64,000 nucleotides of DNA from Heterohyrax brucei. Lineage: Eukaryota; Chordata; Mammalia; Hyracoidea; Procaviidae. A program made the translations under genes and the position numbers. This document shows, in pieces, positions 21,174 through 32,370 of the stretch. The stretch spans positions 131,282,833 through 131,346,832 of the forward strand of contig CM053141.1 of NCBI GenBank assembly GCA_028571685.1, read 5' to 3'. The notes under the pieces were generated by a model. That model had not been told where the DNA came from. It was given only the letters and a program-made list of their open reading frames with translations, and searched no databases. Positions within the stretch are counted from its first letter, which is position 1; every line of letters begins with the position of its first letter.

Positions 21174-23184
21174 CTTTATATTGTAGAAGCAAATACAGGA
21201 CATATCACCTGGAAACCTACTCAGTTAGAGAAGGCTCCAAATGCATTCAAAAATAGTGAAAGGAATGATCGATCCAGTGATCATATCATGAAAACTATGA
21301 TGTCATCATATTAAAAAGAGGGATGTTTTACAGTCGATACAGTCCTTCCAGATGGAGAGGATGTTAATAAGACTGGTAGTAATTAAAATTGGATTTATAC
21401 ATAGTTTATTAAGGGGGACTGTAAGGGCAGCTGTAAAGCCCAATAAAGATGTGACATATCAAATCAAGAAACGTAATACAGGAGTCTCAACAACCCCAAA
21501 ACCAACCCTGAAAAAGATGAAAAATCAATTAACCAAGAAGAATGTACCAGAACAGATTAATAAGAACAACAGAGAAAACATCAACACAAAAATAAACATA
21601 TCACAGTAACAGCACTAAACACATACCTATCAATAATTACATTGAATGTGATGGACTGAATGCCCCAATAAAGAGATATTGAATGACACCTTGGATCAAA
21701 AGACATGACCCATCCATATGCTGCCTACTAGAAACTCACCTCAGACTTCAAGATATGAACAAACTGAAAACTAATGGATGGAAGAATATATATTAAACTA
21801 ACAATACACAAAGAAGAGTAGGGGTGGCAATTCTAATCTCAGATGAAATAGATTTTAATGTAAAATCTACCATTGTGGACAAGGATGGACACTGTTGCTG
21901 AAAGGTTCAATACACAAGCAGGATTTAACAATATTAAATATTTATGCACCTAATGTTAGAGCACCTAAGTAGGTCAAAGAAACATTGACTACACTAAAAA
22001 ATGAGATAGATCACTCCACAGTAATAGTGGGAGACTTCAATATTGGACAGATTGTCTAGAAAAAAGCTCAGTAAAGACACAGAAGACCTTACTGCCAGAA
22101 TTAACCAACTAGACCTCATTGACATATACAGAACTTTCTTTTCATCAACAAACAACCACACTTTCTTCTCCAGTGCACATGGAACATTCCCATAATAGAC
22201 CATATGTTAGGATGTAAAGGAATTCTCGACAAAATCAATACCATTGAATTAACACAAAGCATTGTCTCAGATCATAAAGCCATAAAAGTCAAAATCAATA
22301 GCAGAAAAAACGTAGATAGAAAGAGGAACTCAAGGAAATGGAACCACATCTTGCTCAAAGAGCCACGAGTTATAGAAGAAATCAGGATGAAATAAAGAAG
22401 TTTATGGGTTCCAGTGAGAATGAAAACACTTCCTACCAGAAGCTATGGGATACAGCCAAGACAGTGCTCAGAGGTTAATTTATCTCCATAAATGCACAGA
22501 TCTGGAAGGAAGGAAGAAATAAACCAAACAAAATCCCTAACCCTACGGCTTGAACAAGTAGAGAACAACAGAGGAACTCCTCAGACCCCAGAAGAAAACA
22601 GATCATAAAGATTAGAGCAGAACTAAACTGAATTAAAGAATAAAAGAACAACTAAAAAAATTGAAAAGACTGTTTTTTTCAAAAAGATCAACCAAATTGA
22701 CAAACCATTAGCTAAACTTACTAAAGAAAAACAGAAAAGGAACAAATAACCCAAATAAGAAAGGAGAGGGGAGTTGTGATAACAGATCCAACAGAAATAA
22801 AAAATATCATAATAGAATACTATGAAAGACTGTGCTCTAACAAATTTGAAAACCTAGAGGAAATAGACAAATTTCTTGATTCATATCACCTACCAAAATT
22901 ATCACAATGTGAAGCAGAAGAACTTAATAAACCCATCACAAAGAAGAGATTGAAAAAGTCATCCCCACACTACCAACCAAAAAAAACCCAGGGCTGAGAT
23001 GGCTTCACCACAAAATTGCACCAAGCTTTCAGAGAAGAGTTATCTCCAGTACTGCTGAGACTATTTCACATCATAGAAAGGGATGGAATACTCCCAAATT
23101 CATTCTATGAAGCCAGCATAACCCTGCTACCAAAGCTAGGGAAATACCCAACAAAAAGAGTAGAACTACAGACTGATATCACCC

Positions 23185-23970
23185 ATGAATCTAGATGCAA
23201 AAATCTTCAACACAATTCTTGCCAATAGACTACACAACATATCAAAAAAAAAAAAAAAAAAAAAAACAATCCATCATGACCAAGTTGGATTCATACCAGG
23301 GATGCAAGGCTGGTTCAACATCAGAAAAACGATTAATGTGATCAACCACATAAATAATACAAAAGACAAGAATCACCTGATTTCATCTATTGATGCAGAA
23401 AAGGCATTTGATAAAGTCCAACACCCATTCATGCTAAAAACTCTCAGCAAAATAGGAATAGACGGCCAATTCCTCAATGCAATAAGGGGCATTTATTCAA
23501 AGCCAACTGCCTACGTCATCCTCAATGGAGAGAGACTGAAACAATTTCCCTTGAGAACAGGAACTAGACAAGGAAGCCCACTCTCACCTCTTCTATTCAA
23601 CATTATACTAGAAGTTCTAGCTAGAGCAATTAGACAAGACCAAGAAATAAAGGGCATCTGCATTGGCAAAGAAGAAGTCAAAATCTCCCTATTTGCAGAT
23701 GATATGATTGTATACGTAGAGAATCCTAAAGAATCCATAAGTAAACTACTCAAACTCATAGAAGAGTTCAGCAAAGTCTCAGGACACAAGATAAACATAA
23801 GTAAATCAGTAGGATTCCTTTATACTGACAATGAGATTATTAGTGAAGAAATCACCAAGTCAATACTATTCACTATAGCCCCTGAGAAGATAAAGCATAT
23901 AGGAACAGATCTAACCAGGAAATTAAGAGAGACTTACATAAATGGAGAAAACTACCCTGCTCATGGATAG
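23185..23970 (+). pseudogene. L1 ORF2 reverse transcriptase core remnant
   Basis: The longest open frame in the window (261 codons) is the RT palm of L1 ORF2p. Visible motifs are [19 protein letters not shown], the [15 protein letters not shown] block, [16 protein letters not shown] and the catalytic FADD box (23692-23703) in [15 protein letters not shown] run of lysines (about residues 21-27) reflects an expanded A-run in the DNA. Flanking parts of ORF2 lie in other frames, so this is a surviving slice and not a gene. Confidence 0.93.
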
Positions 23971-26359
23971 GAAGACTTAAAATTGTGAAAATGTCTGTTT
24001 TACGCAAAGCAATCTACTATGTAATGCAATCCCAATACAAATTCCAGTGACATTTTTAATGAGATAGAGAAACAAATCACCCACTTTGTTTGGAAAGGGA
24101 AGAAGCCCCAAATAAGTAAAGCACTACTGAAGAAGAAGAACACATTGGGAGGCCTCTCACTACCTGACTTTAGAACCTATTACACTGCCACAGTAGTCAA
24201 AACAGCCTGTTACTGCTGAAAAAAGAGGCACATAGATCAGTGGAACAGAATTGAGACCCCAGAGGTGACACCATCTTCCTATGAACAGTTGATATTTGAC
24301 AAAGGCCCTAAGACATTAAATCTCTTCAACAAATGATGCTGGCAAAATTGGATATCCATCTGCAATAAATTGAAATAAGACTCATGTCTTGCACCTTATG
24401 CAAAAACCAATTTAAACTGGATAAAAGACCTAAATATCAAACCTAAAATGATAAAGCTTATCCAAGAAAAAGTAGGAACAACAAAGAAAGTTTTAATACA
24501 CAATGCAGACAGACAAACTTCCAAATCTGTCAAACAAACCACAACAGAAGAGAAAATAGATAAATGGGAACTACTAAGAATCAAACCCTTTTGCTCATCC
24601 AAACACCTTATTAATAGAATTAAAAGGACACCTACAGAATGGAAAAAAATATGTGGCAACTATATGTCAGACTGACCTCTGATCTCCATAATCTATAGCC
24701 AATCCAAGCCAAGTGCCTAAGGTACTACAAAATATCAATAAGAAAAAAATAAATCATCCAATTAAGTGATGGGACAAGATGGACAGACACTTCTCTAAAG
24801 AGGAGATCCACGCAGCCAAAAACCACATGCAACATACTCACAATCATTAACTATTAAAGAAATTCAAATCAAAATGACAGTGAGATACCATCTCACCCCA
24901 ACAGATTGGCCATGATCTAAAAAATGCAAAACAACAAATGCTGGAGAGAAATTAGAACTCTCCTACACTGTTGGTGGGATTGCAAAATGGTGCAACCTCT
25001 TTGGAAAGCAATCTGCTGCTTCTTTAAAAGCTGGATCTAGATATACCATGTGACCCAGTAATTTCACTGCTCGGAATATATCCTACAGAATACAGGCCAT
25101 TCACACCAACTGATACATGCACATGAATCTTTACGGCAGCACAGTCCATGATAGCAAAAAGGTGAAATCAACCCAGATGTCCAACAACCAAGGAATGGCT
25201 ATTTAAATTATACTATATATACTTAATGGAATACTATGCAATGATAAAGAACAACGATGGTTTTAGGAAACATCTCATAACCTGAGGACAGGTTATGAGG
25301 ACATTATGCTGAGTGAACAAAAGGACAAATATTGTATGAGACCCCTACAATAAGAACTTAAAAACAAACTCATACATAGAAGAAAAGACTCTTTGACAGC
25401 TGCAAGGGTAGGGAGAGAGGGAAGGCGAAGGGGTAGGATTTAGATTAGATAGTTCATAGAAATTTGGTTTGGTGAAATCTGTGACAGCATACATTAGAAA
25501 GCAGATCAGTATTAACTGGACTTCAACATAACATGATTATTCCTCCCATCTTAACTCAGTATTGCAAGGACAGAGTAGCTGGGGTGGGGGGCTGGGAACC
25601 ATGCTGTCAGGGGAAATCAAGGACAGTTGGCACAACTAGTGCTTTCCTAGAGAAGCTTCTGCTCCCCACGTTGGTGAGTGGAGTCTGGGTTCCTAAAAGC
25701 TGCCAAGCTGCCATCTGAGGGTACAGAAAGTGGTCCCAACTCAGCAAGAATGGATTATCACCAAGGACTAAATCGACAAGGGAAAAGAGAGACCAGAAGA
25801 CAGAGAGACCCTCGTGAATGGGTGACTACATCGACTTGTGACCAGAAGGACTGGATGGTGCTCCGCTGCCACCAGTGATAACAGTCACGGAGGTCACAAA
25901 GTTGAGTCTCAGTGGCAACACCAGAATAAAAAGTCATGCACCCTGAGATCTCCGCTAAAAGACCGCAGTTGATGCTCCAGATGTCTCAGAGTTCTCCTGG
26001 GAGCACGGCCCGTGGCCCTGATGCTGTCCCTGTCAATAAATCACAGTGGAGGTCAACTTTTCAGACAGGAATGGATTGTACTTGGTGACACAGAGTGACC
26101 ATATGATGTGTGCACTTCATGGTTCTGTGCATCTATAGGATGTTGTCCTGCTGACCTCTTACTGGAGGCAGGGGTTTGAGTGGAGAGGAGGGGATAGGAG
26201 ATTGTTGGGAGGATAAGACATGCATGGAGGAGAGAGTAAGAGTGTGCTGTGACCAGGCAGGGAGAGCAGTGGAGCTGCATATATGTGGACATGCAAATTT
26301 ATATGGGAATGTACATTTTTATTAAATCATAAGAAAAAAGAAAAAAGAGAGAAATAATA

Positions 26360-26760
26360 CAAGATAAACCAAACAACAAGAATAAAATGTTGTTATCTGG
26401 AGACCACTCAATTTTCTGTCATATTTCTCCCAGCTATTCCTGGAATAATCATAGTTTAAGCTCTAGAGAGCTACCACAATTGTAATTGTGTTCCCATGGT
26501 CCTACAGTTACTTTTTGCACTGTAGTTGCTTCCCTAATTCTCACCTCCACCCTCAGTGTTAGTTTCTTTGCTCTTCTTCTCTGTCCATATTCCATAATTA
26601 AGGAAGTTTTGCTTCAAGCAGTCTGGCCACCATCTAACCCTAGATGTGCATGGTGTGCCTCACAGAATCACTGTAGCACATTGAAAGACTATGCTACAAA
26701 TGCAAGAGAAAAGTGGTTACTTACTATTTAATGTATAGAATTGTTGTGGGGTGGAGATTT
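26360..26760. other. Unique DNA between two L1 copies
   Basis: About 400 bases with no recognised repeat or gene. It begins with the bases just after the L1 target-site duplication. Confidence 0.5.
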
Positions 26761-28131
26761 TTTCCATCTCCATTCATCTAATTGCAAAATGGTACAGCCT
26801 CTTTGGAGAGCAATCTGGTGCTTCCTTAAAAAACTAGAAATAAATATACTATTTGATCCAGTATTCCCACTGCTTGGAATATATCCTACAGAAACAAAGA
26901 CTATCACAAGAACAGATGCATGCACACGAATGTTCATTGCAGTACTGTCCATAATAGCAAAAAGATGGAATCAACCTAGATGCCTATCAGCAGATGAATG
27001 GATAAACTATACTCAATGGAACACTAGGCACTGATAAAGAACAATGATGATTTTAGGAAGCATCTCATAACCTGCTTTTAACTGGAAGACGTGATGCTAA
27101 GTGAAATCAGTCAGCGGCAGAAGGACAAGTATTGTATGAGATCCCTTTTATAAGAACTTAAAAATAGACTTATGTACAGAAGAAAATACTCTTTGATGGC
27201 TACAGGGATGGAGAGGGAGGATGAGGGTTGGTCACAGATTAGATGATTGATACAAATCTGGTTAGGTGAAAGCAGTGACAACCTACAGTAGAAAGTAGAT
27301 CAACTTAATTGGACTTCACCATAAACTGAAATCTCTTGTAATCTCAACCCAGTATTGCAAGGATACGGTGACAGGGGCAGGGTCTGGGAACCTTGCTGTC
27401 AGGGCACATTGGCATTATAGCCTATTGCTAAGAGAGTCTGCTGCACCCCATATTGGTGAGTGACATCTGGGGTCTTAAAAGCTAGCAAGCTGCCATCTGA
27501 AGTGCACCAAATGGTCCCAGCTCTTCTGGAACAGATGGTCACTGGAGTACAACAACGACACAAGAGAAAAAGAGCTCAGGCAACAAAAGGACCCATGCGA
27601 ATGGGACACTATATTAACATGTGACCAGAAGAATCAGATGGTGCACAACCACCACCAAAGACAGCCGTGATGGGACACACAGTGTTTGAGTCCCTGTGGT
27701 AACATGAGAAAAAAAGGCGTATAGCTCAAAAACTCCACTAGAAGACCACAACGATGGTCCGTTGGGCTGGGGGATCCCCTGGGAGCATGGACCCTAGACC
27801 TGCTGCTGCCCCTGATCAGAAAATACTACTGAGGTCAATTCCTCAAACAAAAATGGACTGGACTTGGGGAAACAGTGTGACCATACACTGTGTGTACTTT
27901 ACGGTTCTGTGCACGTATAGGAGGCTATGCTACTGGCCTTTTTCGAGATGAGGGAGATGATGGTGGAGAGGAGGAAAGAAGAGCTTGTTAAGAGGATAGG
28001 ACAAGTATAGAATGAAAAGGAGGAGTGTGCTGTCACCATGCAAGGAGAGCAGAAGGAGCTGCAGATGGGCGGGCATGCAAAATTACTTTGGGTTGTATAC
28101 TTCCACTTAATCACAACTAAAAAAAAAGAAA
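26761..28131 (+). mobile_element. 5'-truncated L1 (end of ORF2, 3' UTR, A-rich tail)
   Basis: Starts within late ORF2 at 'AATTGCAAAATGGTACAGCC' and parallels the larger L1 from about 24970 to its end. The 98-residue frame at 26741-27034 is the ORF2 C-terminus (CFLKKLEINILFDPVF, IAKRWNQPRC). The 3' UTR follows, with an A9 tail near 28119. No convincing target-site duplication was found. Confidence 0.92.
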
Positions 28132-28349
28132 GATTGAGACAAGATACAATGTAATCTTACAGATTCAGTCCTGGCTCATTAACATTACTCCCTCTAATCC
28201 CAATTTCGTTAACATCACAGAGGTAGGACTTAAAATTCGTAGGTAAATCACATCAGATGACAAAATGATGAACAATCACACAATACTGGGAATCATTACC
28301 TAGCCAAGTTGACATACATTTTTAGTAGGATGCAATTCAATCCATAACA
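28132..28349 (-). mobile_element. MaLR/ERVL-like LTR fragment, fossil
   Basis: Matches the 5' part of the LTR at 4556-5116, read on the minus strand from TGTTATGGATTGAATTGCA. Shared blocks include 'ATCACATCAGATGACAAAAT' and 'TAGCCAAGTTGACATACA'. The rest of the LTR is absent where it meets the L1 tail. Confidence 0.8.
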
Positions 28350-29021
28350 TAAATTAATATTAACTACAGTTTAAGTATACTTTAAAGCTTAAACAAATTA
28401 TAATGCCTTTATATTATTTAATTTTTTAATAGGCCACTTTGTGTTGTAAAATGCTGAATGTAATTATTTTACTACATTATTCACTGAAGTATACATATAA
28501 TATTACTTCTACAAAGCCTTGAAGACGTTTCTAATGTATGTATCAGTGCACAGCTTACTCTGAATTGAGCACTCATGTAACAGGATTGTAATGTGATCCT
28601 GAACACTCGCATTTACTTTTTACTGAAGTGATGGATTAAGTAAGAGGTCACACTGATTCTATTGTTTTCTATAACTGAAACTCTTACTGGCTGAGGACAT
28701 ATGAGCATTGGTAAAGGTTGTGTAGATTATGGGCAGGGTGTTCAGTAGCAAGCAGTTCAGCAGAGACTGAAGAGAATCTAATGAAGTTATTTGCTCATGA
28801 ATTTATACGTGGAGTGTGGCTAAGGTCATCTTGCCTGTCTAAATAAAGTAATGGAAATCTGATAATTAAGCATACGTTTAAAACAAGGATCATACTCTGT
28901 GACTTAATTGCTAGTTTCTCAATACTCTTAGAATGTACAATTAAAGCCAGTATTAACATTTTATAAATGAGTAATAGTATGGTTTTAAGGTCAAACTTTA
29001 TCATTGCCTGTTTTGGTGGCA
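28350..29021. other. Unique DNA, no gene seen
   Basis: AT-rich, without recognised repeats or coding signals. Confidence 0.5.
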
Positions 29022-29036
29022 GTTAACTTGAAATTG

Positions 29037-29196
29037 GGAACCCTGGTGGCGTAGTGGTTAAATGTTGTGTCTGCTAACCAAAAAAAGATCAGCAGTTTGA
29101 ATCTGCTGGGTGCTCCTTGGAAACTCTATGAAGCAGTTCAACCGTGTCCTGTATTGCTATGAGTCAGAATCAACTCGACGGCACTTGTTTTTTTGG
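29037..29196 (+). mobile_element. AfroSINE with target-site duplication
   Basis: Close to consensus: 'ACCCTGGTGGCGTAGTGG', 'TGCTCCTTGGAAACTCTATG', 'GAGTCAGAATCAACTCGACG', 'GCACTTG'. It is flanked by GTTAACTTGAAATTG (29022-29036) and GTTAACTATAAATTG (29197-29211), 13 of 15 matching. Confidence 0.95.
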
Positions 29197-29217
29197 GTTA
29201 ACTATAAATTGAAGTCC

Positions 29218-29261
29218 CTGGAGAGTGCTCGACAGCACTTGGCTGGCTTGGCTGGAGAGTG
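29218..29261 (+). mobile_element. 24 bp SINE-tail micro-insertion with target-site duplication
   Basis: The 10-mer CTGGAGAGTG occurs at 29218-29227 and 29252-29261. Between the copies lie 24 bases, 'CTCGACAGCACTTGG' plus 'CTGGCTTGG', which are the last bases of an AfroSINE and its TTGGC tail. Removing one 10-mer and the insert restores a continuous SINE head. Confidence 0.85.
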
Positions 29262-29414
29262 CAGGTGTTTGAGCTCTCAGCTGCTAACTGATGAGCTGGT
29301 ACTTCTAACCAACCCAGAGGCAGCCTGGAAGAAAGACGTCTCAGTCTAGTTCTAAAAGATCGGAGTTACTGAAAACTCCAATGACGGCGGATGTACTCTG
29401 TCATCAGTTGGAAG

Positions 29415-29422
29415 TGACGTCA
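29415..29422. promoter_or_regulatory. Perfect CRE octamer within a SINE
   Basis: TGACGTCA, the consensus cAMP-response element, arose within the degraded 3' end of the old SINE. No evidence of function is visible. Confidence 0.3.
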
Positions 29423-29637
29423 TAGCAGTTGCTTTTTTTTTCTTTCTCCTTAAGTTGAATGTTGTCAAAACTTGGGAAGTTTAAGTTCTTTTTCTTCTTT
29501 TAAATCTTGAAATGTATTATCTTATAGAAAGTGTTGCTTTGCATTTTTTATCCAATAATTCTTTAATCGTGTTACTTAAATTCGTTACTTAAATTCTCAC
29601 AAAATATGTCCTGAACTTACAAGTGGGGTGTTGAGGA

Positions 29638-29843
29638 AGGACCCGTGGTGGCTCAGTGGCTGAGCATTTAGCTGCTAGCTGAAAGATAGGCAGTTTGAAC
29701 CCACCCAGGGGCTCCACAGGAGAAAGACCTGGCTATCTGTTCCCTTAGAAATTGACAGCCTGGAAAACCTTCTGGAGCAGTTCTGCTGTGTCACATGGGA
29801 ACATTATGTGTTGAAATTGACTTGACAGCATCTAATCAGGCTA
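29638..29843 (+). mobile_element. AfroSINE, long subtype
   Basis: Plus-strand copy with 'GGTGGCTCAGTGGCTGAGC', 'GTTTGAACCCACCCAGGGGC', 'GAGAAAGACCTGGCTATCTG' and 'TTGAAATTGACTTGACAGCA'. Confidence 0.88.
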
Positions 29844-31681
29844 TTGAGAACATGCAGAACAAAATAACTGAAACATATTCTGAATTGAAAAATTTTATTT
29901 AATTCATGTGATCCCTTTACATATATGATCTACACAATTATATTCATTTTTGTGTTTATTTTTGTTGTAAACTTTGCTGATACTTTTTCTTTAAGGATGT
30001 GATGTATACCATTTAGATGACGGCCACTAAAAATGAGGCAGTGTCCTGCATTTAAATTCTTTATTTCTAGACATGAAGCTCACTTAAGAAATCTGCACTA
30101 AGATTCCAATAGCCCCTGGCTGCTTATCCTAAGAGTTGGGCATTAATGGATTGTGTTTATCCTGTAAACAAATCTCCTTTGGTTCTCCACTGCAGCAGCA
30201 GCTATAAAAGCTAAATAAGAGGTTTTCACTCACCTAAAGGAGCTCTTAGTGCAGCCAGTAGGGTGATGATTAGCATTTGAATAGCGCTTTTCCTTAGCAA
30301 AGTACTTGAACACGCATGGATTCAATTGATGGATATTTGTAGCTTGTGGTTATGGGTATGTGTTTGATTCCTAGATAAATCTGATGGCTTAATACGGAGA
30401 CATCTATCTATTTTCATAAGCAGACCGTGACCCTGTAGATGTGACTCATTTTATAAGTATATGTCATTGATCATAGGAAAGACAAGATAATGTGGCGTGC
30501 TCAGCATAAAATCCATTACAATTTCTGAAAAATCTATTCCGTATTCTGTTCTTATACTGTGCAGTGGTTCACCAAGGAGAAGTGGGGGGATGCAAACTGT
30601 GCTGGGTTGACACTGTCAGACTGGGTGACACCCAAATTTCTGTCTGTAAAATTTTGTACGGTGTTTCAGCAGAAACTTATTATTTATTTTTAAATAAAAA
30701 TAACCATGTAGTTAGTTATAACAATTGTTTCCATAAAACTACTTTATGTGTATAAATATACCTGCAAGGCTAGAACACTATGGTCATTTACATTTTGAAC
30801 ATTCTGATAATGTGTTTCCATCAGAGCTGTAATTATTACTCAATTACAATGATGTTTCAAATCGTGATTTCATCTGCATGCTCTCAGAGCACATGCTTTT
30901 GTTACTATTGGCGATTTTATAGTTGCTGATTTTGTCAAATTTTTCTGGTGATTTAGCTGCAACACTGTTGTAGTTAGCATGGGGAGGTGGCACTGTGAGT
31001 TACCATACTGGGTGACACCATCCCTAATGATGCCAGAGATATTGTGCACTTATTTTTTTATCTTGTCTTTGGAAACACAAGTAAATTCATGGGGTAGAAT
31101 GTCTAAACACGCTGCAGCTGTTGATAAATTGCAAAGGCCAATAACCTAAACTCACATTTGTCTAGAGTTTGGATTTGGTACCCTCCTTCATAACAAATTC
31201 AAACCATCTTCTATTATTTCCCAAGAGCCAACACCAAGCATAAAGTTTAGACATTTTCCTTCTAGAATAAGCAATTATATAGCTTAATGACTTACCAGAT
31301 AATTTTCAAAACTTTTTCAGTTTAGTTTGGCCAGCCTAGCCTGAGACTGTGTCTAAAATACATGAGGTTAATGAAGGAAAGAACTGCCTAGCTTGTACTT
31401 GGAAGAAAAGTGCTATTGCTCAATTACATCACAAGTTATGGTTGGCATGATTTGGTAGTAGTTTTTCCACTGTCAAAGCCAGACAGTCTCGGCCAAACAC
31501 CAGAGCAGAATCTATATTGTCAAAATTGAAAAATGGAAAAAGTGGTAGCAATTACAAAGTGGGCAATTCTAGCAGTTGACTTAGAATTTGGTACTCTCAC
31601 TTTGCTGTACTGAGGAATGTATGGGTATCAACAAGTACAGCTTGGTCTGCTGCCATATTTTCTGGAGAATATTTGACATCT
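29844..31681. other. Unique DNA, no gene seen
   Basis: About 1.8 kb and one of the longest repeat-poor stretches in the window. A MIR-like scrap may lie at about 30268-30335 ('AGCATTTGAATAGCGC'). The 63-codon frame at 30564-30755 has no supporting context. Confidence 0.5.
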
Positions 31682-31693
31682 AGATTAATGACA

Positions 31694-31852
31694 GAGCCCT
31701 GGTAGCATAGTGATTAAGGGTTCAGCTGCTAAGCAAGAGGTCAGCAGTTCAAATCCACTAGCCACTCTTTGGAAATCCTATGGGACAGTTCTGCTCTGTC
31801 CTATAAGGTCACTATGAATCAGAACTGATTCAGTGGCCATGAATTTTCTGAG
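31694..31852 (+). mobile_element. AfroSINE with perfect target-site duplication
   Basis: Plus-strand copy flanked by perfect 12 bp duplications AGATTAATGACA at 31682-31693 and 31853-31864. The 3' end has drifted ('GAACTGATTCAGTGGCC'). Confidence 0.95.
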
Positions 31853-32038
31853 AGATTAATGACAAGACATAAGTGTTGGTTTTTGACTTCTTCATTCAAA
31901 GTGTTCTGAGCATTATCTATCATTAAAAATTCTGCCATGCATTTTTACTGCAGTGCTCTTTGAAAACTGCTCTTTTGCAGTTTGAAAACAGAAACAATAG
32001 CAAACATTGTTATACATTTATTATGTGCTTTATTTGCA

Positions 32039-32262
32039 TTGTTGTTAGTTGCCACTGAGTTGGCTCTAACTGATGGAGATGCTGTGCACAGCAGAAAGGA
32101 GTGTTGCCTGTCCTGCACCGTTTTCATGATAACTGTCATGCATGGGTTCATTGCTGTGGCGTGGCCACTGTGCAGTGTCTTCCACCCTTGGGGCTCATCT
32201 TTCAACACTGTAATAGGCAACATTCTGTTGTGGTCCATATGGTTTCATTTTGGAAGGTAGTA
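32039..32262 (-). mobile_element. RTE-derived SINE
   Basis: Antisense RTE-like 3' terminus ('TTGTTAGTTGCCACTGAG') is followed by blocks resembling RTE 3' and 5' regions ('GCCACTGTGCAGTGTC', 'CATTCTGTTGTGGTCCATA', 'TTTCATTTTGG'). It sits among MIR pieces. Confidence 0.6.
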
Positions 32263-32279
32263 TATGCTTCAAAAAGTAT

Positions 32280-32350
32280 TAAATTATTTCCATATGTTAG
32301 CTTAATTCTTACACTAACCCTATGAAGCTAGGTTGGTACTTTTGTTTGTT
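32280..32350 (+). mobile_element. MIR, left part
   Basis: 'TTAATTCTTACACTAACCCT' and 'ATGAAGCTAGGTTGGTACTT' are the MIR core. The element continues at 33326 after the RTE insertion. Confidence 0.65.
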
Positions 32351-32370
32351 TCCTTAAACTTCTTTGCTAG

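Larger units (their letters stand above)
19436..26347 (+). mobile_element. Near full-length L1 LINE
   Basis: The element begins just after 'AGAGAAATAATA' (19424-19435), which recurs perfectly after the A-rich tail at 26348-26359, a 12 bp target-site duplication. Order: 5' UTR (19436 to about 20222, opening 'CAAGATGGTGGACTAAACAC'), ORF1 (20223 to about 21173), ORF2 (about 21610 to 25150) with endonuclease, RT and C-terminal parts, then a 3' UTR of about 1.2 kb. ORF1 and ORF2 carry multiple stops and frameshifts, and an A22 run expands within ORF2 at about 23247. The length of 6.9 kb is typical of intact mammalian L1s. It is not coding-competent. Confidence 0.95.
29212..29430 (+). mobile_element. 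Older AfroSINE, long subtype
   Basis: Begins 'AAGTCCCTGG' directly after the preceding SINE's duplication. The body 'GCTGCTAACTGATGAGCTGG', 'ACCCAGAGGCAGCCTGGAAG' and the end 'CATCAGTTGGAAGTGACGTC' are strongly diverged. It is interrupted by a 24 bp insert at 29228-29251. Confidence 0.7.

Noticed and set aside
26761-28131. Target-site duplication for the truncated L1
   Set aside because: Candidate matches at the two ends were 5 bases or shorter and not convincing.
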